From positions 1,612,001 through 1,676,000 of the forward strand of contig NZ_CP150145.1 of the NCBI RefSeq assembly GCF_037963835.1: a stretch of 64,000 nucleotides of DNA, read 5' to 3'. Source of the DNA: Paenibacillus sp. FSL H8-0332 (GTDB lineage: Bacteria; Bacillota; Bacilli; Paenibacillales; Paenibacillaceae). The notes below the pieces were generated by a model, which was not told where the DNA came from, did no database searches, and was given only the letters and a program-made list of their open reading frames with translations. This document shows, piece after piece, positions 21,202 to 29,767 of this stretch (positions within the stretch are counted from its first letter, which is position 1; each line of letters starts with the position of its first letter). The position numbers and the translations under genes were made by a program.

Positions 21202-21843
21202 ATGACAACTGCGCGAAAACAACTGGAACGGACGATAGATGCAGAAGACAGAATAATCATGGCCCATTACAATGATCAAACGGTCAGAGTATACCAAGCG
21301 TATAATCACAAAATTGCAGATGAGGTATTAAGGCTTGGACAATTCGGACCTTCTTTTAGAATAGATAGAATGACTTGGATTAAGCCGTCCTTCTTGTGGA
21401 TGATGTACCGGGCAGGGTGGGCGACCAAAACGGATCAGGAACGGATATTGGCGATTGATATCACCAGAGAGGGCTTCAATCATATTTTGTCACAGGTAGT
21501 CCTGTCCTCATATGATCCTGACCTATACGTTTCCCAAGAGGAATGGCATATGAAGTTACAGGATTCCCAAGTGAGATGTCAATGGGACCCTGACAGAGAT
21601 ATCCATGGGAACAAATTACCGGGAAGAGCCATCCAGTTAGGCTTAAGAGGCGAGATGGTGCATAATTACATTCATAAATGGATTGTAGAGATTCACGACA
21701 TCACAGAGTACGTAGCCGATACCAGGGAAGCGATACAATCCGGGACGTTCAGCATGGATCTGTTGTCTAAGGAGACCCCGTATCCTGTGGAGAATTCTAT
21801 TAAACGAACCTTAGGAATACTTAAGATGGGGACCACGGGGTGA
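21202..21843 (+). CDS. DUF4291 family protein
   Basis: 213 residues. The block VRVYQAYNHKIADEV followed by RMTWIKPSFLWMMYRAGW is what I recognise as the DUF4291 signature, and the length (about 200) is normal for the family. There is no signal peptide or membrane segment. The start at 21202 has a GGAGG about 10 nt upstream. No catalytic assignment is offered. The gene is followed in the same frame, after its TGA stop, by another unrecognised ORF with a weak start. Confidence 0.8.
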   Translation: MTTARKQLERTIDAEDRIIMAHYNDQTVRVYQAYNHKIADEVLRLGQFGPSFRIDRMTWIKPSFLWMMYRAGWATKTDQERILAIDITREGFNHILSQVVLSSYDPDLYVSQEEWHMKLQDSQVRCQWDPDRDIHGNKLPGRAIQLGLRGEMVHNYIHKWIVEIHDITEYVADTREAIQSGTFSMDLLSKETPYPVENSIKRTLGILKMGTTG

Positions 21844-21858
21844 TTTTATTGGCATCAT

Positions 21859-22488
21859 TTGTATTATTACTTAAAGAATTTGAAGACGAATTTAAGGTTG
21901 TTTACCGATTTGGACCAAATGACCTGGAGATGGGGAAAATTGAAAGTTACTAATGATTTGGGCAAGTTTAGAAAAGCGGTTATATGGAAAAATGAGTTAC
22001 CTTCAATCCCTATTAAATTGGGCCAAGAACTTGAAATTACATTGGAACTGTCTAGACCAATAGTTTCTGAGGATAAAAAACTGGCTTTGGAATTGAAACT
22101 TCCACGGAATAGTTCATACTATGCGTTATTGGGAATAGAATTCATAGCTAATCAAACATCAAAGTTAATAATAAAAACCGTAATAGGGGATAGTTCCAAC
22201 TCTATGTTCCATTCTGAATTAGAGCAGGGTAAAGAAAACATCTATTCAGGTATTCCTGCTGAATATGCTGAAATAATTCTAAATTCTGCAAAAGAAATTG
22301 CTATTGAATCAAAGTGGCTTTATTCAGGAAGAATTACATTTGCTTGTGGTGCCCACAGCGTAGTTGGTTCTAGCGAAGCAATTTTTTCCAAAGTAACTAA
22401 GGTATTGATGGTTTTATTGCAAAATGAACTAACGGCGGATACTTTTTTAAGTGACGATTCGGTCATTCTTTTAGAAATGGATAAATAA
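21859..22488 (+). CDS. Hypothetical protein with weak start
   Basis: Up to 209 residues, AT-rich, with no recognised domain. The best early start is a TTG at 21859, and no convincing ribosome site precedes it. The reading frame is the same as that of the upstream DUF4291 gene and is separated from it only by a TGA at 21841-21843 plus five sense codons, so readthrough or translational coupling is possible. The N-terminal half is predicted as beta strands (LEITLELSRPI, LALELKLP). The C-terminal half has a helix and a Gly/Ala segment (RITFACGAHSVVGSSEAIFSKV). Codon use differs from its neighbours, suggesting a recent arrival. Likely a real gene; function unknown. Confidence 0.5.
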   Translation: MYYYLKNLKTNLRLFTDLDQMTWRWGKLKVTNDLGKFRKAVIWKNELPSIPIKLGQELEITLELSRPIVSEDKKLALELKLPRNSSYYALLGIEFIANQTSKLIIKTVIGDSSNSMFHSELEQGKENIYSGIPAEYAEIILNSAKEIAIESKWLYSGRITFACGAHSVVGSSEAIFSKVTKVLMVLLQNELTADTFLSDDSVILLEMDK

Positions 22489-22535
22489 TATGGTCGTTAT
22501 ATTAGTTATAGTTGCACAAAAGACAAGGAGAACCC

Positions 22536-23255
22536 ATGAACATTAAAGTATTGATCGTAGAGGATGACCCGATGGTGGCGAAGTTCAACCGCCATTATCT
22601 GGAGCAGGTTCCGGGCTTTGAATATGTAGGCTGGGCTGTGACTGGGGATGAGGCGTTGATTCTGCTGGAGGAACAGCAGGTGGATCTGATTCTGCTGGAT
22701 ATTTATATGCCGCGTGTCAGCGGGCTGCAACTGCTCTCTACTCTGCGGGAGCAGGGGAGCAAGGTGGATATCATTGTGATCTCCGCCGCCAGTGACAATG
22801 CCAGCATCCGCAAGGCGCTGCAGAACGGGGCCGTGGATTATTTGATCAAGCCGTTTGAGTTTGCCCGCTTTCAGGCGGCCTTGTCGGCGTATCGTGAGGA
22901 TTATAAGCTGATGCACAAGGAGCATCTCAGCCAGGAGCAGCTGGATAAGCTGCTGCGGCATTCGCTGGGGACAGAAGAGGAGAGGTTCGCTGCGCTGCCG
23001 CTGCCTAAGGGGCTTGCCGAAGGCACGCTGGAGAGCATCTGGAGCACGATTAACCGGCTGGAGAGCCCGGTGTTCTCCACGGAGGATATCAGCAGCCATG
23101 CGCCAATCTCGCGGATCTCGGTCCGCAAATATCTGGCTTTTCTGACGGAGGCAGGCATTCTAGAGATGGAGCTTAGCTACGGGGCGGTAGGCAGGCCGGT
23201 GTATATGTATAAGGTGAGACCTGAAGGGCATGAACTTATCCGTAAATATCTATAA
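22536..23255 (+). CDS. CitB/DcuR-type response regulator
   Basis: 239 residues from the ATG at 22536, which has AAGGAGA 6 nt upstream; the earlier TTG at 22512 is not used. A receiver domain covers ~1-120, with acidic D10/D11, phospho-acceptor D55 (LILLDIYMP) and the K in DYLIKPF. The C-terminal ~110 residues match the CitT/DcuR-type winged helix (VFSTEDISSH, ISRISVRKYLAFL). The family pairs with CitA/DcuS kinases that sense C4-dicarboxylates or citrate. Such a kinase lies 3 kb downstream at 26339, with fumarate-reductase-like genes between, so these are the probable regulon. Confidence 0.88.
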   Translation: MNIKVLIVEDDPMVAKFNRHYLEQVPGFEYVGWAVTGDEALILLEEQQVDLILLDIYMPRVSGLQLLSTLREQGSKVDIIVISAASDNASIRKALQNGAVDYLIKPFEFARFQAALSAYREDYKLMHKEHLSQEQLDKLLRHSLGTEEERFAALPLPKGLAEGTLESIWSTINRLESPVFSTEDISSHAPISRISVRKYLAFLTEAGILEMELSYGAVGRPVYMYKVRPEGHELIRKYL

Positions 23256-23282
23256 GTAGCTAAGGGTGGAAGGAGCTGGAGC

Positions 23283-23537
23283 ATGGAACTGCATGAAGCA
23301 CTGAAGAAGGTTAGAAGCAGGGAAGACTTCACAGCATTCCTTGGTCTGTTGGCTAAGGATTACAGCGCGAATCCGGGTGAATGGGAGAATGGCAGTGTGG
23401 AGCTGTATCTGGAAGGAGTCCAATCCTGGGTGGAGGATATGGATGGATATTATGAGAATCTGAAGCGGCCCGCGCCGCAGAATATCGACTGGAGCTTCAT
23501 CGCAGGCATACTGTATGCCGGAAAAATATACGAATGA
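23283..23537 (+). CDS. Small conserved protein (DUF7660-like)
   Basis: 84 residues, 27 bp after the response regulator with GGAAGGAG near the start. The segment EWENGSVELYLEGVQSW followed by EDMDGYY is typical of a family of small acidic proteins that I believe is DUF7660. Predicted all-alpha and cytoplasmic, with no membrane segment or cysteine motif. Possibly co-transcribed with the regulator. Function unknown. Confidence 0.6.
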   Translation: MELHEALKKVRSREDFTAFLGLLAKDYSANPGEWENGSVELYLEGVQSWVEDMDGYYENLKRPAPQNIDWSFIAGILYAGKIYE

Positions 23538-23565
23538 GCAAGGGAGCCGGCCGCACAAATAAAAC

Positions 23566-23610
23566 GGAGTCACGGTTGTCCCAAGGCTGCCCCAGGCGTT
23601 CCATGACTCC
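23566..23610 (-). terminator. Intrinsic terminator (minus strand)
   Basis: Read on the minus strand, GGAGTCATGG pairs with CCGTGACTCC around a 25-nt loop, and GTTTTATTT follows. It fits the end of the minus-strand gene at 23673-24131; on the plus strand there is no T tract. Confidence 0.6.
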
Positions 23611-23672
23611 ATATAGCCGTCACATTAGCTGTGAAGGTTATTAAGCTATGCCATACATAAGCGTGCGCAGAA

Positions 23673-24131
23673 TCAATCGAAGGCCTGCTGCAGAGCCAGC
23701 GGACTGAACTCGTTAATGATTTTGTAGGCTACCAGGTGCGGGTTGTTCATGTCATTGTCATAAATAATCATGTGATGCTCGCCCTTCAAAATAATGTCGA
23801 ACCGCTGCTTCCGGTCGGCCTGGACGATGGTCATGTAATAGCTGTACTTGTTGTCTGTGTTGACATTGCGGGCGGATTTCATCAGGCGGACGCCGGAGAA
23901 ATCATCGTAGATCCGCTTAATCGCTTCCGGCTCGGTGAGCACAACATCCTTCTGTTCACCGGGAACAGAAGACAGGCGGGTAATTTCCAGTGCAGCGATA
24001 TCTTCCAGACGGATGGTTCGGGCAACTACTCTTTTAAATGAAGTATAGCGGCTTGCGGTGTAGCTCATCAGGGAGACACCGGCTGCTGCCAGAACAGCAC
24101 CGGCCAGCCAATATTTTTCGCTTTTTTCCAT
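23673..24131 (-). CDS. Membrane-anchored hypothetical protein
   Basis: 152 residues from the ATG at 24131, which has AGGAGGAG just upstream; the longer frame starting at 24206 lacks a ribosome site. One N-terminal hydrophobic segment (WLAGAVLAAAGVSLMSY, ~8-24) is followed by a mixed alpha/beta domain that should face outward. The strand-rich part includes YSYYMTIVQADRKQRFDIIL and HHMIIYDNDMNN. No family recognised. It is divergent from the fumarate-reductase-like gene. Confidence 0.7.
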   Translation of the reverse strand: MEKSEKYWLAGAVLAAAGVSLMSYTASRYTSFKRVVARTIRLEDIAALEITRLSSVPGEQKDVVLTEPEAIKRIYDDFSGVRLMKSARNVNTDNKYSYYMTIVQADRKQRFDIILKGEHHMIIYDNDMNNPHLVAYKIINEFSPLALQQAFD

Positions 24132-24268
24132 AGTTTCTGCTCCTCCTAGTGATACGGTTGTATAAGCTCCAATTATAAATCTATAAACACATTCAAGCAA
24201 ATTCACTACCTTTATTTACTTTATCATTTCTTTAATTACTAAATATTCTTGTCAGGGCTCCTTCAGGT

Positions 24269-24294
24269 TATGATGATTGTGAAAATATGCACAA
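24269..24294. promoter_or_regulatory. Shared 26-bp promoter box with Crp/Fnr-like dyad (copy 1)
   Basis: Bases 24269-24294 match 28037-28062 at 25 of 26 positions. The 3' part (24277-24294) is a dyad: TTGTG, 8 nt, CACAA. Its core TGTGA-N6-GCACA is one base from the TGTGA-N6-TCACA site known for B. subtilis Fnr and for Crp. The 5' part contains TATGAT, a possible -10. The box ends 21 bp before the start codon at 24316. Confidence 0.65.
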
Positions 24295-24315
24295 TTACAA
24301 TTGGAGGAGAACAGA

Positions 24316-25746
24316 ATGAACAGAAAGAGATGGGGAAGTCTGCTGGGCAAAGGGTTGCTGCTGGCAAGTCTGGTGGTATTGCCTGCATGTAACAGCACCA
24401 AAGGGGAGTCTACGGACATCGTAATTATCGGCGGCGGCGGCGCGGGAATGACTGCTGCCATTGAAGCGCATAATCAGGGAGCCAAGGTTATATTGATCGA
24501 AAAAATGCCTATGCTTGGAGGCAACACCGTCCGTGCGGAAGGCGGGCTGAATGCGGCAGGAACACCTTATCAGGCAGCGGCTGGCATCAAAGACAGTCCC
24601 GAGCTGCATTTCGAGGATACCATGAAGGGCGGCAAAAACCTCAATAACCCGGAGCTGGTCAGAACGCTTACGAACGGTGCGGCGGCTTCAGTGGAGTGGC
24701 TGAAGGAGAATGGAGCCGAGCTGTCTGAAGTGGGACGCGCAGGCGGGGCAAGCGTGAACCGGATTCACCGTCCGGCAGGCGGGGAAGCGGCCGGGAATTT
24801 CATCGTAGTCGCGCTGAAGAAGAAGCTGGAGGAGTACAAGATTGATGTGCGCCTGCGGACGACGGCCGATGAGATCGTCAAGAATAAGGACGGCGTGGTT
24901 ACCGGCGTGAAGGTGACGGATAAGGATGGCAAGCAGTACACGATTAGTGCGAATTCCGTTATCCTGGCGGCTGGCGGTTTTGGAGCCAATATGGACATGA
25001 TCAAGGGGTACCAGCCGAAGCTGGAAGGGTTCTCTACCACTAACCATCCAGGCGCAACCGGCGATGGTACAACGATGGCAGAGAAGATCGGTGCCAAGCT
25101 AGTAGACATGAAGGAGATCCAGATTCATCCGACCACCATTCCGAATCAAGGCGTGCTGATCACGGAAGGGGTACGCGGAGACGGTGCGATTCTGGTCAAT
25201 AGCGAAGGCAAACGGTTCACGAATGAACTGCTGACCCGCGATGTCGTGTCCCGGAATATTCTGGCCCAGTCCGGCAAAGTAGCTTACCTGATCTTCAATG
25301 ATGAGCTGCGTGCGAACCTGAAGGCCACCGAGGTTTATTTTGGAATGGATCTGGTCAAAGAAGCGGCCACACCTGAAGAATTGGCGGCACAGATTGGTAT
25401 AGATGGCAAAGCACTGGCGGATACACTGAATACGTATAATGGCTTCGTTGCTTCCGGTAAGGATACAGAGTTTGAACGGCCGGATCTTGAGCTGTCTTTT
25501 GAAAAGGGTAAATATTATGCAATTCAGGTAACACCCGGAATCCACCATACCATGGGCGGAGTAGCGATTAACACTCAGGCTCAGGTGCTGGATACCAAGG
25601 ATCAGGTCATTGCCGGGCTGTATGCTGCGGGCGAAGTAACCGGCGGGGTACACGGCGCGAACCGTCTGGGCGGGAATGCACTGGCAGACATCACTACCTT
25701 CGGCCGGATTGCAGCGGATGAAGCTGTGAAGGCACTTAAGAAATAG
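24316..25746 (+). CDS. frdA: Lipoprotein fumarate-reductase-like flavoprotein
   Basis: 476 residues from the ATG at 24316 (GGAGGAG just upstream; the TTG at 24301 lies inside the ribosome region). The N-terminus is a lipoprotein signal with lipobox LPAC (C25), so the enzyme sits on the outer face of the membrane. The FAD-binding GGGGAG is at ~39-44. Residues expected for fumarate reduction in the flavocytochrome c family are present: H271 (QIHPT), R308 in the LLTRD motif, H410/H411 (GIHHTMGG) and R450 (NRLGGN). There is no fused heme or FMN_bind domain; an FMN-binding lipoprotein is encoded 25 bp downstream, presumably the electron donor. Another acceptor such as urocanate is possible. Confidence 0.85.
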   Translation: MNRKRWGSLLGKGLLLASLVVLPACNSTKGESTDIVIIGGGGAGMTAAIEAHNQGAKVILIEKMPMLGGNTVRAEGGLNAAGTPYQAAAGIKDSPELHFEDTMKGGKNLNNPELVRTLTNGAAASVEWLKENGAELSEVGRAGGASVNRIHRPAGGEAAGNFIVVALKKKLEEYKIDVRLRTTADEIVKNKDGVVTGVKVTDKDGKQYTISANSVILAAGGFGANMDMIKGYQPKLEGFSTTNHPGATGDGTTMAEKIGAKLVDMKEIQIHPTTIPNQGVLITEGVRGDGAILVNSEGKRFTNELLTRDVVSRNILAQSGKVAYLIFNDELRANLKATEVYFGMDLVKEAATPEELAAQIGIDGKALADTLNTYNGFVASGKDTEFERPDLELSFEKGKYYAIQVTPGIHHTMGGVAINTQAQVLDTKDQVIAGLYAAGEVTGGVHGANRLGGNALADITTFGRIAADEAVKALKK

Positions 25747-25771
25747 GAATTTACAGAAGGAGGAATTACTC

Positions 25772-26131
25772 ATGCACAAGTGGACAAAAACCTTGCTGTT
25801 CTCTGCCCTCGCGGCTGCAACAGTACTTACGGCGGGATGCTCTTCATCTTCCGGCAAGTATGTGGACGGGACGTATGATGGAACAGGCAAAGGGGTCAAG
25901 AGTGATATTAAAGTGGCGGTAGAAATCAAGGATGAGAAGATCGACGCCATTACCGTAGAGGAGCATAAGGAGACGCAGGCGATGATCGATGCGGCCGTGG
26001 AGAATACCATTCCTGAAATTATTGAAAAGCAAACCACAGAAGGCGTAGACGCCCTCTCCGGTGCTTCCGGCTCCAGCGGCGGGATTATTGAAGCGGTGAC
26101 CCAGGCGCTGGAACAGGCCAAGAAGCAGTAA
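25772..26131 (+). CDS. FMN-binding domain lipoprotein
   Basis: 119 residues, ATG with AGAAGGAGG upstream. The lipobox LTAGC places C23 as the lipidated residue. The rest is one FMN_bind domain: YVDGTYDGTGKG strand, IKVAVEIKDEKIDAI, and the loop VDALSGASGSSGG, where S96 is the predicted site for covalent FMN attachment by ApbE. It is the minimal domain with no transmembrane partner. Position behind the flavoprotein suggests it shuttles electrons on the cell surface from a membrane quinol oxidase to the reductase. No apbE gene is present in this window. Confidence 0.9.
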   Translation: MHKWTKTLLFSALAAATVLTAGCSSSSGKYVDGTYDGTGKGVKSDIKVAVEIKDEKIDAITVEEHKETQAMIDAAVENTIPEIIEKQTTEGVDALSGASGSSGGIIEAVTQALEQAKKQ

Positions 26132-26176
26132 GCCATCATTCAATTGCTTATAAAAGAGTTGTGGTCATATAACCCG

Positions 26177-26226
26177 AGCAAGCCCAGCCCTCCTGTCTCC
26201 GGCAGAACGGTTGGGCTTGCTTCTTC
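26177..26226 (+). terminator. Intrinsic terminator after the FMN lipoprotein gene
   Basis: AGCAAGCCCA at 26177-26186 pairs with TGGGCTTGCT at 26212-26221, then a T-rich TCTTC. It separates the reductase pair from the kinase gene. Confidence 0.7.
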
Positions 26227-26338
26227 ATTGTTCCATCCCCCCGAAGCGATCCCCGGGAGTAGCTTTACAAATTCAAGTTCAACTAATATAGTTCGAATGG
26301 TATAGGAATATGGGACATGAAGGGAGGTCTTCGCACCA

Positions 26339-27952
26339 GTGGCCAGGAAAAAAAACTACAGTCTGCGCACAATGATCGCCGTTATGGTGTCTGCCGTTGT
26401 CCTGCTGGTATTGCTGATTTTATATTTTATTTTCCGGAATCAGATTATTCCACAGACCCGGCAGGCGCTGGAGGATAAGGCGATTACGATTGCCCGTACT
26501 ATCGCCCTGATTCCGCTGGTCTCGGAGGGGCTTAGTGAAGGCAACAGCAAGGAGATTCAGGACTACACCTCAAGGATCGCCCGCCGCAATGATATTATGT
26601 TCGTGGTAGTGACAGATATGAAGGGTATCCGCTACTCCCATCCGGATGCCTCGCTGGTCGGACTGCCCTTTGCGGGAGGCGGTCAGGAGATATCGCTGCG
26701 CGGAGGGGAGAGCATCTCCGAAGGGGCAGGGCCGCTCGGCAGATCATTGCGCGGCTTCGTGCCGGTCTATAACAACCGGGGGCATCAGGTGGGTGTGGTT
26801 ATTGCGGGTCTGTCTCTGGAGCGGGTCGAGCGGCTGGTCCTGCTGAATGAGTGGACGATTATTGCCATTCTGGTCTCGGGAGCCTTACTGGGAGCGGGGG
26901 GAGCATTCATTCTGGCGGCCCAGATCAAGCGGATGGTGTTCGGGATGGAGCCGGAGGACATCTCCAAGCTGCTCCAGGAACGCAGTGCGATGCTGGAATC
27001 CACGCGTGAGGGTATTATTGCCGTAGATCAGCAGGCGCGGATTACCATCCTTAATATGGAGGCGCAGCGGCTTCTGCGGGCAGCGGGGATTGGCGGGAGC
27101 GCCATGAACCGGCAGATTGCCGAGTTTTGGCCGGAGCTGGGTCTGGAGCGGGTATTGGCTGAGGGAGAGGGGATACAGGACCAGGAGCTGGAGCTGGGAG
27201 ACAGCTCTTTACTGGTGAACAGCCTGCCAGTCCGGGTGAACGGTAACATCGTTGGCGCGATTGCCACCTTCCGGGATGAGACCGAGCTGGCTGTGCTGGC
27301 GGAGAAGCTGTCGGGAGTCTCTGTCTATGCAGAAGCGCTGCGCTCCGGTGCCCACGAGTTCATGAACAAGCTGCATGTCATTATGGGCATGACCCATATG
27401 GGCCTGTATGATGAGCTGCAGCAATATATTCTGGGAACGGTAAGCAATTACCAGAAGGAGATTGGGTCGATCACGAGACAGATCAAGGACCCGGTGATGG
27501 CGGGATTTCTGCTGGGGAAGCTGAGCCGGGCACGCGAAGCGGGGATGGAGCTGCTGCTGACCGGAGACAGCTATTTGCCGGAGCCGGCTGATCCGCAGGT
27601 GATTCATGAGCTGATTACGATTGCCGGAAATCTGCTGGATAATGCCCTGGAGGCGTTGGGGGAGCTCCGTGAGCAACCTGTGAAGCGGGTGGAGCTTGCT
27701 TTTCAATATGAAGAGGGGCGGCTGCTATGCGAGGTAAGCGACAACGGTCCGGGAATTCCGGCGGGCCTGGGGGAGAAGATCTTCGTTCAGGGCTACTCCT
27801 CCAAGGGTGAACAGCGGGGCATCGGCCTATATCTGGTGAAGAAAAGTGTAGACAAACTCAAGGGCCATCTTGAGCTTGCCGCCGGCTGCGGGTCGGGAGC
27901 GCATTTTATCGTGGATGTGCCATATGAGGTGAAGGAAGAGGAGGGCGTGTGA
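26339..27952 (+). CDS. CitA/DcuS-type sensor histidine kinase
   Basis: 537 residues, GTG start with AGGGAGG upstream. TM1 is at ~13-32 and TM2 at ~174-194, enclosing an extracytoplasmic sCache-type sensor with RYSHPDASLVG and GRSLRGFVPVY, as in CitA/DcuS. A PAS domain follows (~210-310, STREGIIAVDQQARI). The phospho-acceptor is H339 in GAHEFMNKLH, of the SPOB_a type. The ATPase has N (NLLDNALEAL), G1 (DNGPGIP) and G2 (GIGLYLVKK) boxes. Ligand is probably a C4-dicarboxylate or citrate. Its likely partner is the regulator at 22536, which is separated from it by three genes, one of them on the opposite strand. Confidence 0.88.
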   Translation: MARKKNYSLRTMIAVMVSAVVLLVLLILYFIFRNQIIPQTRQALEDKAITIARTIALIPLVSEGLSEGNSKEIQDYTSRIARRNDIMFVVVTDMKGIRYSHPDASLVGLPFAGGGQEISLRGGESISEGAGPLGRSLRGFVPVYNNRGHQVGVVIAGLSLERVERLVLLNEWTIIAILVSGALLGAGGAFILAAQIKRMVFGMEPEDISKLLQERSAMLESTREGIIAVDQQARITILNMEAQRLLRAAGIGGSAMNRQIAEFWPELGLERVLAEGEGIQDQELELGDSSLLVNSLPVRVNGNIVGAIATFRDETELAVLAEKLSGVSVYAEALRSGAHEFMNKLHVIMGMTHMGLYDELQQYILGTVSNYQKEIGSITRQIKDPVMAGFLLGKLSRAREAGMELLLTGDSYLPEPADPQVIHELITIAGNLLDNALEALGELREQPVKRVELAFQYEEGRLLCEVSDNGPGIPAGLGEKIFVQGYSSKGEQRGIGLYLVKKSVDKLKGHLELAAGCGSGAHFIVDVPYEVKEEEGV

Positions 27953-28036
27953 ACATTTAAAGGCACACGCTGATTACTTTAGTTACAAAACTCTTTAATA
28001 ACTTACGGAAGGTTCCACAAACCGCTTCTTTGACGC

Positions 28037-28062
28037 TATGATAATTGTGAAAATATGCACAA
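28037..28062. promoter_or_regulatory. Shared 26-bp promoter box with Crp/Fnr-like dyad (copy 2)
   Basis: Second copy of the box at 24269-24294, with a single G/A difference. The dyad TTGTG-N8-CACAA lies at 28045-28062, and TATGAT at 28037-28042 is a possible -10. It ends 15 bp before the start codon and overlaps the Shine-Dalgarno region. Confidence 0.65.
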
Positions 28063-28077
28063 GGGGGCAAGACTTAC

Positions 28078-29637
28078 ATGAATAAGAGATCAACAGCGGC
28101 GCTTATCCTCGTTCTCTCCGTTATGCTTGTTATTGCAGGCTGCGGAAACAACAATGCGGGCAGCAGCAAGAATGAGAGCAAGGGAACAAACAGCGCGACC
28201 ACTGAGCCTGCAGCAACGGCTGCACCTAAAGAGACAGCAGAAGCCGTGTCGGGAGCATCCGAAGCGAGCTATACTCCGTACGATCAATTAAAAGATAAAT
28301 ACGATATCGTCATTGTCGGTGCAGGCGGAGCAGGTATGTCTGCGGCGCTCGAAGCGAAGGCAAGCGGCATGAACCCGGTGATTCTGGAGAAGATGCCGAT
28401 GGCTGGCGGGAATACAACGAAATCCTCCTCGGGGATGAATGCATCACAGACCAAGTTCCAGAAGGAGCAGGGCATCGAAGACAGCAACGAGCTGTTCTAT
28501 AATGAGACGCTAAAAGGCGGCCATGACACGAACAACAAGGAATTACTTCATTTCTTCGTGGATAACTCCTCAAGTGCCATTGACTGGCTGGATTCGATTG
28601 GCATTCGCTTGAACAACATCACCATTACCGGCGGAATGAAGGAAAAGCGTACCCATCGTCCGGAGGACGGCTCGGCAGTGGGACAATATCTTGTAGCAGG
28701 ACTCGTCCGCAATGTTCAGGAGCAGGGAATTCCGCTGTTCGTCAATGCGGATGTGAAGGAGCTTACGGTACAGGACGGTAAGGTGAACGGCGTGAAGGTG
28801 CTGTTCAACCAGGCCGACGACAAAACGATCAGCGCAGCAGCAGTTATCGTAACCACCGGCGGCTTCGGTGCCAACAAGGAGCTGATCTCCAAAGTCAGAC
28901 CGGACCTGGAAGGTCTGGTCACCACTAACCAGATTGGCAGTACCGGCGACGGCATCGCCATGATCGAGAAAGTCGGCGGAACTACCGTAGACCTGGATCA
29001 GATTCAGGTTCACCCGACCGTGCAGCAGGAGAAATCCTACCTGATCGGTGAAGCGGTCCGGGGCGAAGGAGCTATTCTTGTATCTGCTGAAGGCAAGCGC
29101 TTCGGCAACGAGATGGATACCCGTGACAAGGTAACGGCTTCAATTAATAAGCTTTCTGAGAAATCCGCTTATCTTGTATTCGACGCCGGAGTCAAATCCC
29201 GTGTCAAGGCGGTAGATCAATACATCAAGATGGGTGTGGTCAAGACCGCAGATACCATCGAGGCACTGGCGGATCAGATGAAGGTTCCTGCCGCTGCACT
29301 TAAGACTACCGTGGATACTTGGAACGGTGCTGTGAAGAGTAAGTCGGATACCGAGTTCGGCAGAACTACCGGTATGGATAATGATCTGTCCGGTGCTCCG
29401 TATTATGCCATTCAGATCGGCCCTGGTATTCACTATACGATGGGCGGAGTGGTGATCAACACCAACACAGAAGTCTTGAACAAAGACGGCAAGGCGATTA
29501 CCGGCCTGTTCGCGGCAGGAGAAGTGGTCGGCGGGCTGCACGGCGAGAACCGCATCGGCGGTAACTCGGTAGCCGAGATTATTATCTTCGGACGTCAGGC
29601 AGGAATCAAGTCGGCTGAATTTGTAAAAGCGCAATAA
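28078..29637 (+). CDS. frdA: Second lipoprotein fumarate-reductase-like flavoprotein
   Basis: 519 residues. The ATG has AGGGGG upstream. Lipobox VIAGC gives C22. Residues ~25-70 are a Ser/Thr/Ala/Glu-rich linker that contains EAVSGASEAS, which resembles the FMN attachment loop of FMN_bind domains (S58). The FAD site GAGGAG is at ~81-86. Catalytic-type residues are kept: H312 (QVHPT), R349 (DTRD), the GIHYTMGG histidine and the NRIGGN arginine. It is about half identical by eye to the first flavoprotein and shares its promoter box. No FMN_bind domain is fused or adjacent. A perfect terminator follows at 29664. Fumarate or a related unsaturated acid is the probable substrate. Confidence 0.83.
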   Translation: MNKRSTAALILVLSVMLVIAGCGNNNAGSSKNESKGTNSATTEPAATAAPKETAEAVSGASEASYTPYDQLKDKYDIVIVGAGGAGMSAALEAKASGMNPVILEKMPMAGGNTTKSSSGMNASQTKFQKEQGIEDSNELFYNETLKGGHDTNNKELLHFFVDNSSSAIDWLDSIGIRLNNITITGGMKEKRTHRPEDGSAVGQYLVAGLVRNVQEQGIPLFVNADVKELTVQDGKVNGVKVLFNQADDKTISAAAVIVTTGGFGANKELISKVRPDLEGLVTTNQIGSTGDGIAMIEKVGGTTVDLDQIQVHPTVQQEKSYLIGEAVRGEGAILVSAEGKRFGNEMDTRDKVTASINKLSEKSAYLVFDAGVKSRVKAVDQYIKMGVVKTADTIEALADQMKVPAAALKTTVDTWNGAVKSKSDTEFGRTTGMDNDLSGAPYYAIQIGPGIHYTMGGVVINTNTEVLNKDGKAITGLFAAGEVVGGLHGENRIGGNSVAEIIIFGRQAGIKSAEFVKAQ

Positions 29638-29663
29638 GCTATTATTCCATATTGTTGTTATGT

Positions 29664-29713
29664 AAAAGGGATGCCCCGCAGCCGTCACAGGCTGTTGCAG
29701 GCATCCCTTTTTG
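29664..29713 (+). terminator. Intrinsic terminator after the second flavoprotein
   Basis: AAAAGGGATGCC pairs with GGCATCCCTTTT across a second inner stem (GCAGCC against GGCTGTTGC), followed by T residues. Confidence 0.85.
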
Positions 29714-29767
29714 AAAATATAAGAATTTATATGTTTCACACGATAAATTATCCTTCTATTTCTCGCT

